Source: Bermanella sp047621325
GTDB taxonomy: Bacteria; Pseudomonadota; Gammaproteobacteria; Pseudomonadales; Oceanobacteraceae
DNA length: 64,000 nucleotides
Direction of reading: 5' to 3'
Assembly (NCBI GenBank): GCA_047621325.1
Contig: JBLHLT010000009.1
Span: forward strand, 105,418-169,417
In this document: in pieces, positions 15,976 through 25,254 of the stretch
Numbering within the stretch: position 1 is the first letter of the stretch
Layout: each line of letters begins with the position of its first letter
The notes under the pieces: generated by a model
Told to the model about the DNA's origin: nothing
Seen by the model: only the letters and a program-made list of their open reading frames with translations
Database searches by the model: none
Program-made: the position numbers and the translations under genes

Positions 15976-17847
15976 TTAAGGCAGTATGGTATTAGGTGCG
16001 GTAGGGGCAAGCTTACCTTGAGCATCAGCTTGTTTGTCAATGCTTTTTTCTGCGCTGGTATCCGGTGATATTAACCCAATAATGGTCCAACCTGCTTTTG
16101 GTGTTGGTGTTTTTTGCGCACAAAAAACATGACAGTAACCTGTGTCATCAATCGCAAATAAAGGGAGGGCGCGGGTTCCGTATTGCTCGATATAGTTCTC
16201 AAAGCTGAAGTTGTCCGTTAGCTGGGTTTTCTTCACCTGTGCTTTTTTCGCACGTAAGCTGGCCAGTTTCGAATAACTAATGCCTTCACCAAATAATCCT
16301 AACGTATCGGTATAGCTGCCAGATGATTGATGGCTGGCGCGTAAGTCGCTTTCATTGCCTAGGCCGAATACTTTGTCTTTACCAAACCAATCTAAAAAGT
16401 GCATGCTTACTAATGGGTTAAGTTGTTTGTATGGGGATAGAATTAACAAACGACCAATGCCGGATAAGTCTACATGGTTGGTGGCGTGCTCTGACGCGGG
16501 GTTACCAAAGTAAACCGGTAAGCCTTCCATGCGGGCTTGACTGAGGTTTTCCCAGTTTGTGTCGGCAATGCGAATTTTTATGTTTTGATCCATGAGCGAT
16601 TTGGCAACCGCGCGCGAGGTGTCGTTCGCACCAAAAATCAAAAAACCTTGCGCAGGTGGTTCTTGTAATCCTAGCCAAACCGCTAAATATTTTGCGGTTA
16701 AGCTTTGCAGTACCACGGTGGTAATAATCACCATGAAGACCATGGGAATTAAAATATCAGCCCCTTGCCAACCAGCGGTTTCTAGTTTTAATGCGAACAG
16801 TGCCGATACCGCGGCGGCAACAATACCCCGTGGGGCGATCCATGAGAGTAGGGCTTTTTCTTTCCAGTTTAAATCTAATTTATAAGATGAGATTAAGACA
16901 CTTAATGGTCGCGCCACAAACAGAATAATGACAAGCAACACCACCATCGGTAAACCCAAGGTCACGAAGTGTGTTAAGTCTAAGCGGGCCGCCAAAATAA
17001 TAAATAATGCAGAAATCAGTAGTACGCTGAGTGATTCTTTAAATTCTAAAATACCCTCAAGATCAACCTTGCGACTATTGGCCATTACCATACCCATGAT
17101 GGTGACAGTTAATAAACCTGACTCATGCTGTAAGAAGTTCGACATGGCATAAATGCCCAGCATAAACGTAAGGGTGGCAGGGTTTTGCAAATAGTGTGGC
17201 AGCCAGTTGCGATTAAGTGCTTCGATTAAGATTTTTGCGGCGGCCCAACCAAAACCAAATCCAACAAAGAGTGTGACTCCAAATGCCTGTACGGCGTGAA
17301 TCATTGCCGTGTCGCGGCTTGAAATAATAAATTCGTAAACCAATACCGCGAGTAACGCGCCAATTGGGTCAATGATGATGCCTTCCCAGCGTAAGATATT
17401 AGCCACTTTTGCCGTAGGGCGAATGGATCGCAACATAGGCACAATCACGGTTGGGCCGGTTACCACCACAAGTGCGCCAAACAGCGCGGCCAATTCCCAC
17501 GATAAACCCATTATGAAATGGGTAAATACCCCAATGATGGCAAAGGTAACGAGCATGCCAATACTCACTAGGTTGCGCACCATGGCACCGTGACCTTGAA
17601 TTTGTTTGAAGTCTAAGGTCAGGCTGCCTTCAAATAAAATAATGGCAACGGCCAGTGACACCATGGGAAAGAGTAAATCCCCAAATAGGGCGTCAGGGTC
17701 TAGTAGGTGAAAGACTGGGCCAACTAATAAACCGCACACCAGTAATGGCAGTATAGATGGCACACGAATACGCCACGCAAACCACTGGCAAAATAGTGAT
17801 AATACGCCGATGCTGGCCAGTAGTGACAAGGCACTAATGCTTTCCAT
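15976..17847 (-). CDS. CPA1-type cation/proton antiporter with C-terminal TrkA-N-like domain
   Basis: 623 residues. Twelve or so membrane segments cover residues 1-390, with family landmarks LLVCGLLVGPVFH, ILFEGSLTLDF, VVTGPTVIVPML and EGIIIDPIGAL (Asp of the ion site). A cytoplasmic nucleotide-binding-like domain starts near residue 400 (FLIFGANDTSRAVAKSLM), as in NhaP/KefC-related proteins. It probably exchanges Na+ or K+ for protons at the inner membrane. It stands alone, convergent with the AraC gene. The specific cation cannot be read from sequence. Confidence 0.9.
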   Translation of the reverse strand: MESISALSLLASIGVLSLFCQWFAWRIRVPSILPLLVCGLLVGPVFHLLDPDALFGDLLFPMVSLAVAIILFEGSLTLDFKQIQGHGAMVRNLVSIGMLVTFAIIGVFTHFIMGLSWELAALFGALVVVTGPTVIVPMLRSIRPTAKVANILRWEGIIIDPIGALLAVLVYEFIISSRDTAMIHAVQAFGVTLFVGFGFGWAAAKILIEALNRNWLPHYLQNPATLTFMLGIYAMSNFLQHESGLLTVTIMGMVMANSRKVDLEGILEFKESLSVLLISALFIILAARLDLTHFVTLGLPMVVLLVIILFVARPLSVLISSYKLDLNWKEKALLSWIAPRGIVAAAVSALFALKLETAGWQGADILIPMVFMVIITTVVLQSLTAKYLAVWLGLQEPPAQGFLIFGANDTSRAVAKSLMDQNIKIRIADTNWENLSQARMEGLPVYFGNPASEHATNHVDLSGIGRLLILSPYKQLNPLVSMHFLDWFGKDKVFGLGNESDLRASHQSSGSYTDTLGLFGEGISYSKLASLRAKKAQVKKTQLTDNFSFENYIEQYGTRALPLFAIDDTGYCHVFCAQKTPTPKAGWTIIGLISPDTSAEKSIDKQADAQGKLAPTAPNTILP

Positions 17848-18030
17848 TGTGAATCCTTAATATAAATAGTGGGGGTACTTTAGCACTAGAGGGGGATTTT
17901 GCTAGTGGAGTGACGGATATGGTCAGTATAGTTTAAGCCAGTCGGGTATGTTCGACGTAAACGGTTAATGATGAGAGGGTCATTTTGCAATTCGATACCG
18001 TTGTGCAGGGTGGCTTAGAGGCGAGTGAAA

Positions 18031-18120
18031 CGAGCGCCGTACCCCATCAATGTTATTGTGTTGATGGGTTACGCTTCCCCTTTCGAGTTGTGTTAACCCA
18101 TCCTACGGCGCTCGCTTTTT
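18031..18120. repeat. Palindromic intergenic repeat-like element
   Basis: Outer arms CGAGCGCCGTA (18031-18041) and TACGGCGCTCG (18104-18114) are perfectly inverted. Inside lies a second hairpin, CCCATCAA/TTGATGGG (18043-18068). The style, with 'aacccatcctacgg' wording, resembles dispersed palindromic repeats of gammaproteobacteria. A CTTTTT run follows on the plus strand. Confidence 0.55.
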
Positions 18121-18123
18121 GCT

Positions 18124-18858
18124 TTAACTATAAACCGTTCGGCCGCCGTCAACGTTAATAATCTGCCCGTTCATATAATCGTTTGCGCACAAGAACAAAA
18201 CGGTGTCGGCGATGTTATCCACACGGCCCATTCGTTTCATTGGAATCTTGTTTAATATCTCACGTTTATCTTCATTGCTCATGTTATCGTTTTGATCAGG
18301 CCATAATATGGCACCAGGGCTGACGCCATTACAGCGAATACGATGACCTTCATCTTTTGCTAACGATAACGTGAGGCTTTTCAGCGCCGCTTTACTGGCG
18401 CTGTAAATAGGGTGTTGTTCTAGGGTGCGCTCAGCATGAATATCAATGAGGTTGATCACTTGTCCATTAACTTGACTTAAAAATGGCAGCATTTTTTGAA
18501 TCAAGAAAAACGGGGTTTGCACATTACTACTAAAAATAGTTTGCCACTGTGCAGGGGTGGCATCTTGCCAAGGTGTTGGAAAAAACTGTGAGGCATTGTT
18601 GATTAATACATCTAACGGGCGGTGAAAATCGCTGTACCATTCTTCTAAAATAATGGCGCTGCTTTCATCACTTAAATCGGCGCTGAATAATTCACACGAA
18701 CCTTCACGCTGATCATTAAGTTCTTTTTGTAAACCTAGAGCCGCTTGTTTGCTTTGGCCGAAATGCAAAAACACATCGTAATTATTTTTGTGTAACAATC
18801 GCGCAATAGACGCGCCAATGCGCTGGGCACCACCGGTAATGAGTACAGTTTTATTCAT
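18124..18858 (-). CDS. Short-chain dehydrogenase, pteridine-reductase-like
   Basis: 244 residues with a Rossmann fold. GGAQRIG is the NAD(P)-binding loop, NNASQFFPT replaces the usual NNAG segment, and YSASKAALKSL contains the catalytic Tyr and Lys. The segment NGVSPGAILWPD is characteristic of PTR1/FolM-type pteridine reductases. It probably reduces dihydropterin or dihydrofolate-like substrates using NADPH. Its start overlaps the cca stop by 4 bp (ATGA), so both are translated from one transcript. Confidence 0.88.
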   Translation of the reverse strand: MNKTVLITGGAQRIGASIARLLHKNNYDVFLHFGQSKQAALGLQKELNDQREGSCELFSADLSDESSAIILEEWYSDFHRPLDVLINNASQFFPTPWQDATPAQWQTIFSSNVQTPFFLIQKMLPFLSQVNGQVINLIDIHAERTLEQHPIYSASKAALKSLTLSLAKDEGHRIRCNGVSPGAILWPDQNDNMSNEDKREILNKIPMKRMGRVDNIADTVLFLCANDYMNGQIINVDGGRTVYS

Positions 18859-20087
18859 TTGTTGTTCTCTAATGTTTTCTTATCTTGTATCGCGTTAATT
18901 CGAGCTTGTTCAATGGCTTGGCCAAGTTCAGGCCCAGTTACACCCGTGGCCACGATGTCTTGATTATTGATACTGTTACAAGCGGTTAACATTTTTTGAA
19001 TATAGACTGCTTGTGGGTAAGGCGTATTTTCTAGTCCGGTTCGTCCTTGAGCATCGGCTTGGCAAACCAATAATAGTTTTTCAAAGCGCTCTGGTTTTCT
19101 TATTGCATCACATTGTTTGAATACTTTTAATAGAGTACTGGCCTTCAACTCAAACGCACGATGAATATGAGTGTGGAATTCGCACGATTTTAATGTGAGT
19201 TCACGATATTGATTAGGCACACGTAAACGATCACACATTTTTTTAATTGGTTTTAATCCAAGGGTTTCATGGGCGATGTGTTGTGGCCATTTTTCTTTGT
19301 TTGTTTTGGCTTTACCTAAATCATGCATGAGGGCGGCAAAGCGGACGTCGCCATCGTCACTTAATGTGCAGGCTTGCTCTAATGACAATAAACTATGAAT
19401 GCCGGTATCGATTTCTGGGTGGTGCTTTTCGGGTTGAGGCACACCAAATAATTCATCGAGTTCACTGAAGGTGTCTTTTAATCCATTGCACTGCTTTAAT
19501 ATTTCAAAATAGATCCAAGGGCTTTTTTCATGCAGAGACTTTTGCGTTTCGACCCAGACTCGCTCAGGTGTTAAGTGTTTGAGTTCACCTGACTCACTGA
19601 TTTGCTTCATTAGCGCAATGGTTTCTTCTGCGACGCTAAAGCCTAGGTGATGAAAGCGGGCGGCGAAGCGGGCAACGCGCAATACGCGCAGTGGGTCTTC
19701 GCTAAAGGCATCGCTCACATGGCGTAGGGTTTTTGTTTGAATATCGGCTTGGCCGTTAAACGGGTCGTAGATTATTCCGTTTTCATCTTGTGCCATGGCG
19801 TTAATGGTGAGATCGCGACGAACTAGGTCTTCTTCTAGGGTGACATCTTTGCCAAAGTCGACACTAAAACCTTGATAGCCATGGCCGGATTTCCGCTCGG
19901 TACGAGCAAGGGCGTATTCTTCTTGGCTTTTTGGGTGCAAAAATACAGGGAAGTCAGCGCCAACTTGTTTGTAGCCCTGTGCGATAAGCTCATCAGGCGT
20001 TGTACCGACCACGACCCAGTCTTTATCTTGGTATTGAATATTGAGTAGTTGGTCGCGTACAGCCCCACCTACTAGGTAAATTTTCAT
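18855..20087 (-). CDS. cca: CCA tRNA nucleotidyltransferase with HD domain
   Basis: 410 residues, the length of bacterial multifunctional CCA enzymes. The N-terminus YLVGGAVRDQLL and the following DKDWVVVG hold the nucleotidyltransferase motif. RRDLTINAMA and DPLRVLRVARFAARF are the later catalytic and nucleotide-specificity segments. An HD domain (FAALMHDLGKAKT) sits around residues 250-260. It adds or repairs the 3' CCA end of tRNAs. It is the first gene of a two-gene unit with the pteridine-reductase-like SDR. Confidence 0.97.
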   Translation of the reverse strand: MKIYLVGGAVRDQLLNIQYQDKDWVVVGTTPDELIAQGYKQVGADFPVFLHPKSQEEYALARTERKSGHGYQGFSVDFGKDVTLEEDLVRRDLTINAMAQDENGIIYDPFNGQADIQTKTLRHVSDAFSEDPLRVLRVARFAARFHHLGFSVAEETIALMKQISESGELKHLTPERVWVETQKSLHEKSPWIYFEILKQCNGLKDTFSELDELFGVPQPEKHHPEIDTGIHSLLSLEQACTLSDDGDVRFAALMHDLGKAKTNKEKWPQHIAHETLGLKPIKKMCDRLRVPNQYRELTLKSCEFHTHIHRAFELKASTLLKVFKQCDAIRKPERFEKLLLVCQADAQGRTGLENTPYPQAVYIQKMLTACNSINNQDIVATGVTGPELGQAIEQARINAIQDKKTLENNK

Positions 20088-20114
20088 ATTGTCTCGGAAT
20101 TTCTATGTGTCTAG

Positions 20115-20144
20115 TTTCTTTGTTTCGAGTGTCTTTGTTTCGAA
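20115..20144. repeat. 15-bp tandem duplication upstream of cca
   Basis: TTTCTTTGTTTCGAG is followed directly by TGTCTTTGTTTCGAA, 13 of 15 identical. It lies 28-57 bp before cca and has no recognised role. Confidence 0.6.
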
Positions 20145-20227
20145 CAATGGTCGAATAATGAGTCAGTGTATACGAAAGCAAAACGAAGTTAGAGCATAAA
20201 ACCACACACGGATTTGATGTGGCGCAT

Positions 20228-20262
20228 AAAAAAGGCCCTTTGTTATCCACAAAGAGCCTTTG
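20228..20262 (-). terminator. Intrinsic terminator after the TraF-like gene
   Basis: On the minus strand AAAGGCTCTTTGT pairs with ACAAAGGGCCTTT across GGATA and is followed by a T-run. Confidence 0.85.
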
Positions 20263-20284
20263 GTCTTACTTTACGGTGAGATGT

Positions 20285-21922
20285 TTAGAATTCAACACCA
20301 AATTCAAGCGCGATACCCGCTTCATTTTCAGGATCGCTGGTATTGGCCATCACACCGATATCGAAGTGAACAGGTCCTGGTGAAATACCAATACCTGCTG
20401 TCATGATGTCTTGGTCAGAGCCGGCTAAATTCATACGATAACCTGCACGCAGTTGCAGGATACGCCATACATTTAACTCACCACCAATGGCAGCGTATTG
20501 CGTTGCATCTTCAAATGCGACTGGGTCGTTTTCAGTGATGTCTAAATCAAACGCCACTTTGGTCCAGCTTGTGCGGTGGCTGACACCTGCACGCATCATT
20601 GGGTTGATGCTGACGGTGCTACCAGAGGTGCTGTCGTAGTCATTACCCATTAAGTTTTTGATCACGACACCGGCTTGCCATTGTTTTTCAGCACCAAATT
20701 GATAAGCGGCACCTAGGTCAATATTGAAGGAGGTGTATTCTTCTGTGTTTTCTGTGATTGCATCGTTATCAAAATCTTCATCACTGTCTAAATCTTGTAC
20801 ATAATCAAAGATAGTGATTTTTTGTAGCTTAGGCGTCACACCAAACGCAATGTCGTGGCCTTTAATGTTAAAAACTCGCGAAGCGGTTAAACCAATATCG
20901 GCAACGGCAACACCAATCATTTGTACTTGTGAATCAAGGTTGGTTTCACCAGATACTAATTCACCATCCGTAAATATTGCGTTATCACCATCATCGGCAG
21001 CCGTTTGATCACCACCGTAATCAAAACCTGCGTAGGCGGCTTGCGCGTTGTCTACGTCATTTACAGCTGTTTGTACGGCAGCTTGTTCGGCAGATGTATC
21101 AGGCTGACCAGCTGTTATTGCGGCTTCTAAGGCGGATTGGGCTGCAATCAGGTCACTTAATGTGGATTGCACATCTACAACCGTTGTTAAATACGCATCG
21201 GTTGCAGAGGTATAATTACGTAATAAATCGGTATCGTTTTGGCTTAATAAAATTCGTCCAGAGAAGACAACTTGAGCACCTGTGCTTACGGCTAACGAGA
21301 ATTTTTTACTTGGGACCGCTAATGCGATGTTGCCACCTATATTCATGCGTAATGCTTTGTTATTTAGGTCATCAAGATCATTGGCAATTAAATCTGAATA
21401 TACAACCAGATCAGAATCCGGCGTAAGGGCACCGTCTGTGCTGATGACTTTACCTTTTAGGCCATTAAGCGCGCTTGTTAAGTTGGTGCTAGCAGTAGAG
21501 AGTTGAGAACTTGTGGTGGCATCATCTAACGCGGTAACGGCATTTTCAACCGCTTCGATACCATTGACGCCAGTAGCAAACGATAAGGTTTCATCTAAAA
21601 GGTCGATATTGGTTTTTCCGGTGCCCGGTGCATTGGGGCTTTCGTCATCGAAGTCTTCGACTTCATCTATAAAGCCACCGTCGTCAGCAACGGTAATCAT
21701 GACTTGAGGGATTTTTAAACCAAAGTGATCATCTTCACGGGTGTTTGCTAAAAGAGCGGGGTTATACCGTACTGTACTGGCTACTTCGGCTGAGGAGACA
21801 CCAGTGCCACCCATTGCCATTGCTCGTGCATCAGCGGGTGCAAACGGAAGCGCATAGGCCTGTTGCAAGGACGCCAATGTAATGGCGGCACCGAGCAGAA
21901 TTTTATGATTCATTTTTGTCAT
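20285..21922 (-). CDS. TraF-like outer membrane protein (TraF_2 family)
   Basis: 545 residues. A signal peptide (about 1-25, QQAYALPF) precedes a segment, DARAMAMGGTGVSSAEV followed by YNPALLA, that is typical of proteins annotated as conjugal transfer protein TraF and related to OmpP1/FadL barrels. Residues 90-330 form a long, acidic, repetitive region. The C-terminal 200 residues have alternating strands and end EFGVEF with a terminal Phe, as in an outer membrane barrel. It is a single gene with no conjugation genes nearby, so a role in conjugation is unlikely; a transport role is only a guess. Confidence 0.75.
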   Translation of the reverse strand: MTKMNHKILLGAAITLASLQQAYALPFAPADARAMAMGGTGVSSAEVASTVRYNPALLANTREDDHFGLKIPQVMITVADDGGFIDEVEDFDDESPNAPGTGKTNIDLLDETLSFATGVNGIEAVENAVTALDDATTSSQLSTASTNLTSALNGLKGKVISTDGALTPDSDLVVYSDLIANDLDDLNNKALRMNIGGNIALAVPSKKFSLAVSTGAQVVFSGRILLSQNDTDLLRNYTSATDAYLTTVVDVQSTLSDLIAAQSALEAAITAGQPDTSAEQAAVQTAVNDVDNAQAAYAGFDYGGDQTAADDGDNAIFTDGELVSGETNLDSQVQMIGVAVADIGLTASRVFNIKGHDIAFGVTPKLQKITIFDYVQDLDSDEDFDNDAITENTEEYTSFNIDLGAAYQFGAEKQWQAGVVIKNLMGNDYDSTSGSTVSINPMMRAGVSHRTSWTKVAFDLDITENDPVAFEDATQYAAIGGELNVWRILQLRAGYRMNLAGSDQDIMTAGIGISPGPVHFDIGVMANTSDPENEAGIALEFGVEF

Positions 21923-22112
21923 TGATTGGTCCCTTCAATATAAGATAGCCATGTTTTCTAAGAATAGCGGATACAGGCGAATTCCCCAGCCCTTAGTAAG
22001 AGCTTAATGGCATAGATGATTGGTCGCTTTATAGTTTAAAGTAATACTTCGGTATGGAAAACCCAAAGATGTGAAACACGTCCTAGAAAGCTTATTAAAG
22101 TTAAATTAGCAC

Positions 22113-22141
22113 TTGATTGGGGCGTTTTGCACCTCTATAGT
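22113..22141 (+). promoter_or_regulatory. Sigma-70-like promoter of a putative small transcript
   Basis: TTGATT (22113-22118), a 17-bp spacer and TATAGT (22136-22141) form a strong promoter-like pair. Predicted initiation falls near 22148. Confidence 0.6.
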
Positions 22142-22147
22142 TTGGCC

Positions 22148-22294
22148 ATGCAAAAATTAATGCTTTCGATTTCTAAATACATTCCTTTAATGCGTGTCTG
22201 CCAGTGGCTACGACGCGCATTTTTTCGTGTGTTTTTGAAAGTGTGATATTTGTTTTATCTTTTCAAAAACCGCGACCTCTTCGCGGTTTTTTTG
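22148..22294 (+). ncRNA. Candidate small RNA (or leaderless 32-residue peptide mRNA)
   Basis: A transcript of about 147 nt is bounded by the promoter at 22113-22141 and a terminator at 22266-22294. Hairpins are ATGCGTGTC/GACGCGCAT (22190-22198/22212-22220, one G-T pair) and TTTTTGAAA/TTTCAAAAA (22232-22240/22261-22269). The terminator stem is AAAACCGCGA/TCGCGGTTTT. An ATG lies exactly at the predicted start base and opens a 32-codon ORF ending at 22246 (MQKLMLSIS to VFLKV), basic and hydrophobic, with no ribosome site. It may be a leaderless mRNA or a noncoding RNA. No known RNA family is recognised. Confidence 0.45.
22266..22294 (+). terminator. Intrinsic terminator of the small transcript
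   Basis: AAAACCGCGA and TCGCGGTTTT form a 10-bp stem around CCTCT, followed by TTTGTTTTT. Confidence 0.9.
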
Positions 22295-22389
22295 TTTTTA
22301 CACTCCGCGAAATTGTTGTTTATAGCTTGAACAGGTCGTTCAGCTAAACGGTTCTTGAAGTTTTATCTCTGTTTACTCTAGGAAAAACG

Positions 22390-23313
22390 ATGAAAGTCGC
22401 CAGTGTGTATTTGTCAGTGGTTTTAATTTGGTCAACCACGCCGTTATTTATTAAGTTAAGTGTTGACTCACTTGATTACATTCAGGCGTCTGCAATGCGT
22501 ATGTGGATAAGTTTAGTTTTATGTTTTGTGATGATGCGACTGCTCTCGATTCCGTTTCGTTTAAGCCGTGAGGCGATGTATCGCTACTTTGTGGGGGCAG
22601 TTGCCGTGAGTGGGGCCATGTTGTGCGTGTATTGGTCTGCACAAACATTACCCAGTGGTTTGGTCGCCGTGGTGTGGGGTTTATCGCCTTTGGTGGTGAG
22701 TCTGTATTCGTTGTTGCTGATACCTAAAACGCGGTTAAGTGTGCTTCAGGTATTGTGCATGTTGCTGGCGGTGTTTGGTTTGTATTACATCTTTGCACAG
22801 GGGGTAAGCATTGGTGGTCACTTGGTATTAGCGTTGTTGGTTTTATTGTTGGGGGTGAATTTTCACAGTGTCAGTTCCGTATTGTTGCAGCGCTTACGAG
22901 TGTTTCAGCCCGAACAAAATATGCACCCGCTTGAGCAAACCACGGGGGCGTTATTATTATCGGCGCCGGTTTATGCTGGTATGTGGTTATGGCTTAGTGG
23001 CCCATTGCCAGACGTAATTAGTCACACCTCAATCATGGCCATTTTGTATTTGGCGACGCTTGGTTCGGTGGCGGGGTTTATTGGTTACTATTATTTACTG
23101 AATAAAATGAGTGCTTCCAGTGTGGCGCTGATTACCATTATTACGCCGGTGTTGGCTTTGTTGCTGGGGGCTTATGTGGCACAAGAGGCACTGCATGCAC
23201 GTACTTGGGTTGGTGCTAGTTTTATTTTAGTGGCGCTCAGTCTTTACCATTATAAGGCGTTGATCAGTGTCGTTAGACGACTATGGAGACGCGAGTTATT
23301 AAAAAAAGCGTAA
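22390..23313 (+). CDS. EamA/DMT-superfamily permease
   Basis: 307 residues with ten membrane segments in two EamA repeats. The N-terminus LSVVLIWSTTPLFIKLSVD is typical of drug/metabolite transporters, and the second repeat ends TIITPVLALLLGAYVAQEAL. It is preceded by AGGA eight bases before the ATG. It is a single gene; the substrate is unknown, and the family includes amino acid and metabolite exporters. Confidence 0.88.
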   Translation: MKVASVYLSVVLIWSTTPLFIKLSVDSLDYIQASAMRMWISLVLCFVMMRLLSIPFRLSREAMYRYFVGAVAVSGAMLCVYWSAQTLPSGLVAVVWGLSPLVVSLYSLLLIPKTRLSVLQVLCMLLAVFGLYYIFAQGVSIGGHLVLALLVLLLGVNFHSVSSVLLQRLRVFQPEQNMHPLEQTTGALLLSAPVYAGMWLWLSGPLPDVISHTSIMAILYLATLGSVAGFIGYYYLLNKMSASSVALITIITPVLALLLGAYVAQEALHARTWVGASFILVALSLYHYKALISVVRRLWRRELLKKA

Positions 23314-23322
23314 AACCAACGC

Positions 23323-23349
23323 TAAAACTAATCGGTAAGTGGCCGATAA
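23323..23349 (+). promoter_or_regulatory. Sigma-28 (FliA) promoter of flgP-flgT
   Basis: TAAAACTA, an 11-bp spacer and an exact GCCGATAA match the sigma-28 consensus TAAAGTTT-N11-GCCGATAA. It lies about 50 bp before the flgP-like gene. Confidence 0.85.
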
Positions 23350-23399
23350 CTCCTTTAAGACATGGGCAAGGTGAGCCCTTAATTTGAAGGAGTACACGC

Positions 23400-24026
23400 A
23401 TGAATAAGTTGGCATGGTTGCTGGTGGTGGCATTGTTTTTATCCCCCATAAGCGGTTGCAGTATGCTTGGGTTTGGTGATGACGATGAAGAGGATGTGTC
23501 TACGGTGTCGCCAGAAACCATGCTTAAGCCAATAGAGACCCAAGTCGATCCGGTGGCGCCATTAATTTTGCGGGTGGTTGGCTACGGTGCGATCAATCCT
23601 AAAGCAAAAGGGCAGAGCAATGTTCAAAAGCGACTGATGTCGATTCGGGCAAGTCGTTTAGATGCCTACCGAGCCATGGCCGAGCGCGTGTATGGCACCA
23701 AATTAAGCGGTAGTTCTACCGTGCGAGATTTGGTTGTACAAAATGATAGCTTCCGTACTTATGTGGATACCTTTATTCACGGTGCTCGTGTCATTTCTTC
23801 CGATGTGCTTGAGGATGGTAGTGTTGAAACCGTTTTAGAAATGGTCATAGATGCAGGTTTTCGCAATTGTTTAACCACAGAAAATTCCATGCGGTTTAAT
23901 TCTGATTGTCGCACTCAAGTGATGCATTCTGGTAAGGGCAATATGCGTACGAGTCAGTATCAGAATATCAATCGTGTGCAAAGCCAATCGGCTATTCCTG
24001 AAACCAATCACTATTTTATAGATTAA
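23400..24026 (+). CDS. flgP: FlgP-like LPP20-family lipoprotein of the flagellar outer-membrane ring
   Basis: 208 residues with a lipoprotein signal (PISGCSMLG). An LPP20/FlgP-like domain spans about 55-155: LRVVGYGAI, SIRASRLDAYRAMAERVYG and a closing VETVLEMVID. A Gln/Asn-rich tail follows. In Vibrio-type polar flagella FlgP forms part of the H-ring or outer membrane disc. The sigma-28 promoter upstream and the FlgT gene 25 bp downstream support a late flagellar role. FlgO is not present next to it here. Confidence 0.85.
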   Translation: MNKLAWLLVVALFLSPISGCSMLGFGDDDEEDVSTVSPETMLKPIETQVDPVAPLILRVVGYGAINPKAKGQSNVQKRLMSIRASRLDAYRAMAERVYGTKLSGSSTVRDLVVQNDSFRTYVDTFIHGARVISSDVLEDGSVETVLEMVIDAGFRNCLTTENSMRFNSDCRTQVMHSGKGNMRTSQYQNINRVQSQSAIPETNHYFID

Positions 24027-24051
24027 TTTTTTGCCAACGCTGGGGGCGAGC

Positions 24052-25254
24052 ATGAAAACACTGTGGTTATGTATTTTAAGTGCCTGTTTATTGCTGCCTA
24101 GCTGGGTGAGTGCAAAAGAAATCACAGCGGTGGGTTCTGCTGTGTTGGTTGATGATATGGAAGTCAGTCGTGACCAAGCGATTCGAGATGCGCTACGTCA
24201 AGCGTCATTACAAATGGGAGGCTCAATTCATTCGTCACAAATGCTGGTGGATGGTTTAGTGACATCTGACCAAATGAGTTTAAAAACCAACGGGCAATTT
24301 CGTCATGTGCGAATACTGCAAGAAAAAATAAGCCAAGGCATTTTAGAAGTAAAATTGCGCGCTGAATTCATTGAAGAAGGGCAGTGTGCGATGAATGAAG
24401 GAAATGGTTACCGTAAAGCCGTTGCCGTTGCGGGCTTTGCCTTACAAAGCCCCAAGCAAGCGGTAATAGGTGGTCTGGGTAATATCGAACAACACCTTTC
24501 AAGTGTGCTGGCCAATACGATCAACGGCCATCATCGGTTACATGCAATGGATAGCGGTCATGTTTTGATGTTTAGCAGTATTGATCGTGCACCTTCTTCG
24601 CAAAATAATTTGCAGCGCTTAACTAATTCGGTCGAACTGGCTAAAGAACTGGGTGCGCAGTTTGTGATTAGCGGTGTGATCCGCGACTTAGATATGATCA
24701 ACCCAAGTGCGGGTGTGCCACAAATTTGGGATCGGCCATTAGATTTAATTGGCTTGTCCCGTGAAAAACGCATGCGCAACTTTGTGTTAGATGTGTATGT
24801 ACACGACGGTATTAGTGGCGCGTTGATGTTTCAAAATACGTATGCAACGGCTGGAGAATGGGAATACGGTGATCGTAAGATAACGGGTTTTGCCACCCCT
24901 GTTTTTTGGAAAAGCGATTATGGTCAACATGTAAAAGATGCACTAAGCAAAGTGGTAGATGATTTAAATACAAACTTGGGTTGCCAGCCTTATATGGCTA
25001 AAATCATTGATACCTCAGGGGATTATATTCGCTTAGATACTGGTGGCAGTGTCGGCATGCGCCCAGGCGATGAGCTTACCGTATTTCGTACCAGTACTTT
25101 TTATAACTTAGATCAACAAGGTCTGACGCAACTTAAAGATACCAAAGTAAAAGCAACCATAACACAGGTACAACCTCGGTTTGCAATCGCAAAATTGAAT
25201 AAAACACCGAGTCGTTATGCTATTCAACGCGAAGATGTGGTCGTTGCGTGGTAA
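24052..25254 (+). CDS. flgT: Flagellar assembly protein FlgT
   Basis: 400 residues with a signal peptide (WVSAKEI cleavage region). Residues 25-115 form the FlgT N-domain (VGSAVLVDDMEVSRDQAIRDALRQA is the landmark region, cited in part: SRDQAIRDALRQA). The middle domain contains LGAQFVISGVIRDLD, and the C-terminal domain shows GMRPGDELTVFR. FlgT stabilises the basal body H-ring in polar, often sodium-driven, flagella. I start at ATG 24052 after GGGGGCGAG rather than at the TTG of 24031. It is probably co-transcribed with flgP. Confidence 0.92.
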   Translation: MKTLWLCILSACLLLPSWVSAKEITAVGSAVLVDDMEVSRDQAIRDALRQASLQMGGSIHSSQMLVDGLVTSDQMSLKTNGQFRHVRILQEKISQGILEVKLRAEFIEEGQCAMNEGNGYRKAVAVAGFALQSPKQAVIGGLGNIEQHLSSVLANTINGHHRLHAMDSGHVLMFSSIDRAPSSQNNLQRLTNSVELAKELGAQFVISGVIRDLDMINPSAGVPQIWDRPLDLIGLSREKRMRNFVLDVYVHDGISGALMFQNTYATAGEWEYGDRKITGFATPVFWKSDYGQHVKDALSKVVDDLNTNLGCQPYMAKIIDTSGDYIRLDTGGSVGMRPGDELTVFRTSTFYNLDQQGLTQLKDTKVKATITQVQPRFAIAKLNKTPSRYAIQREDVVVAW

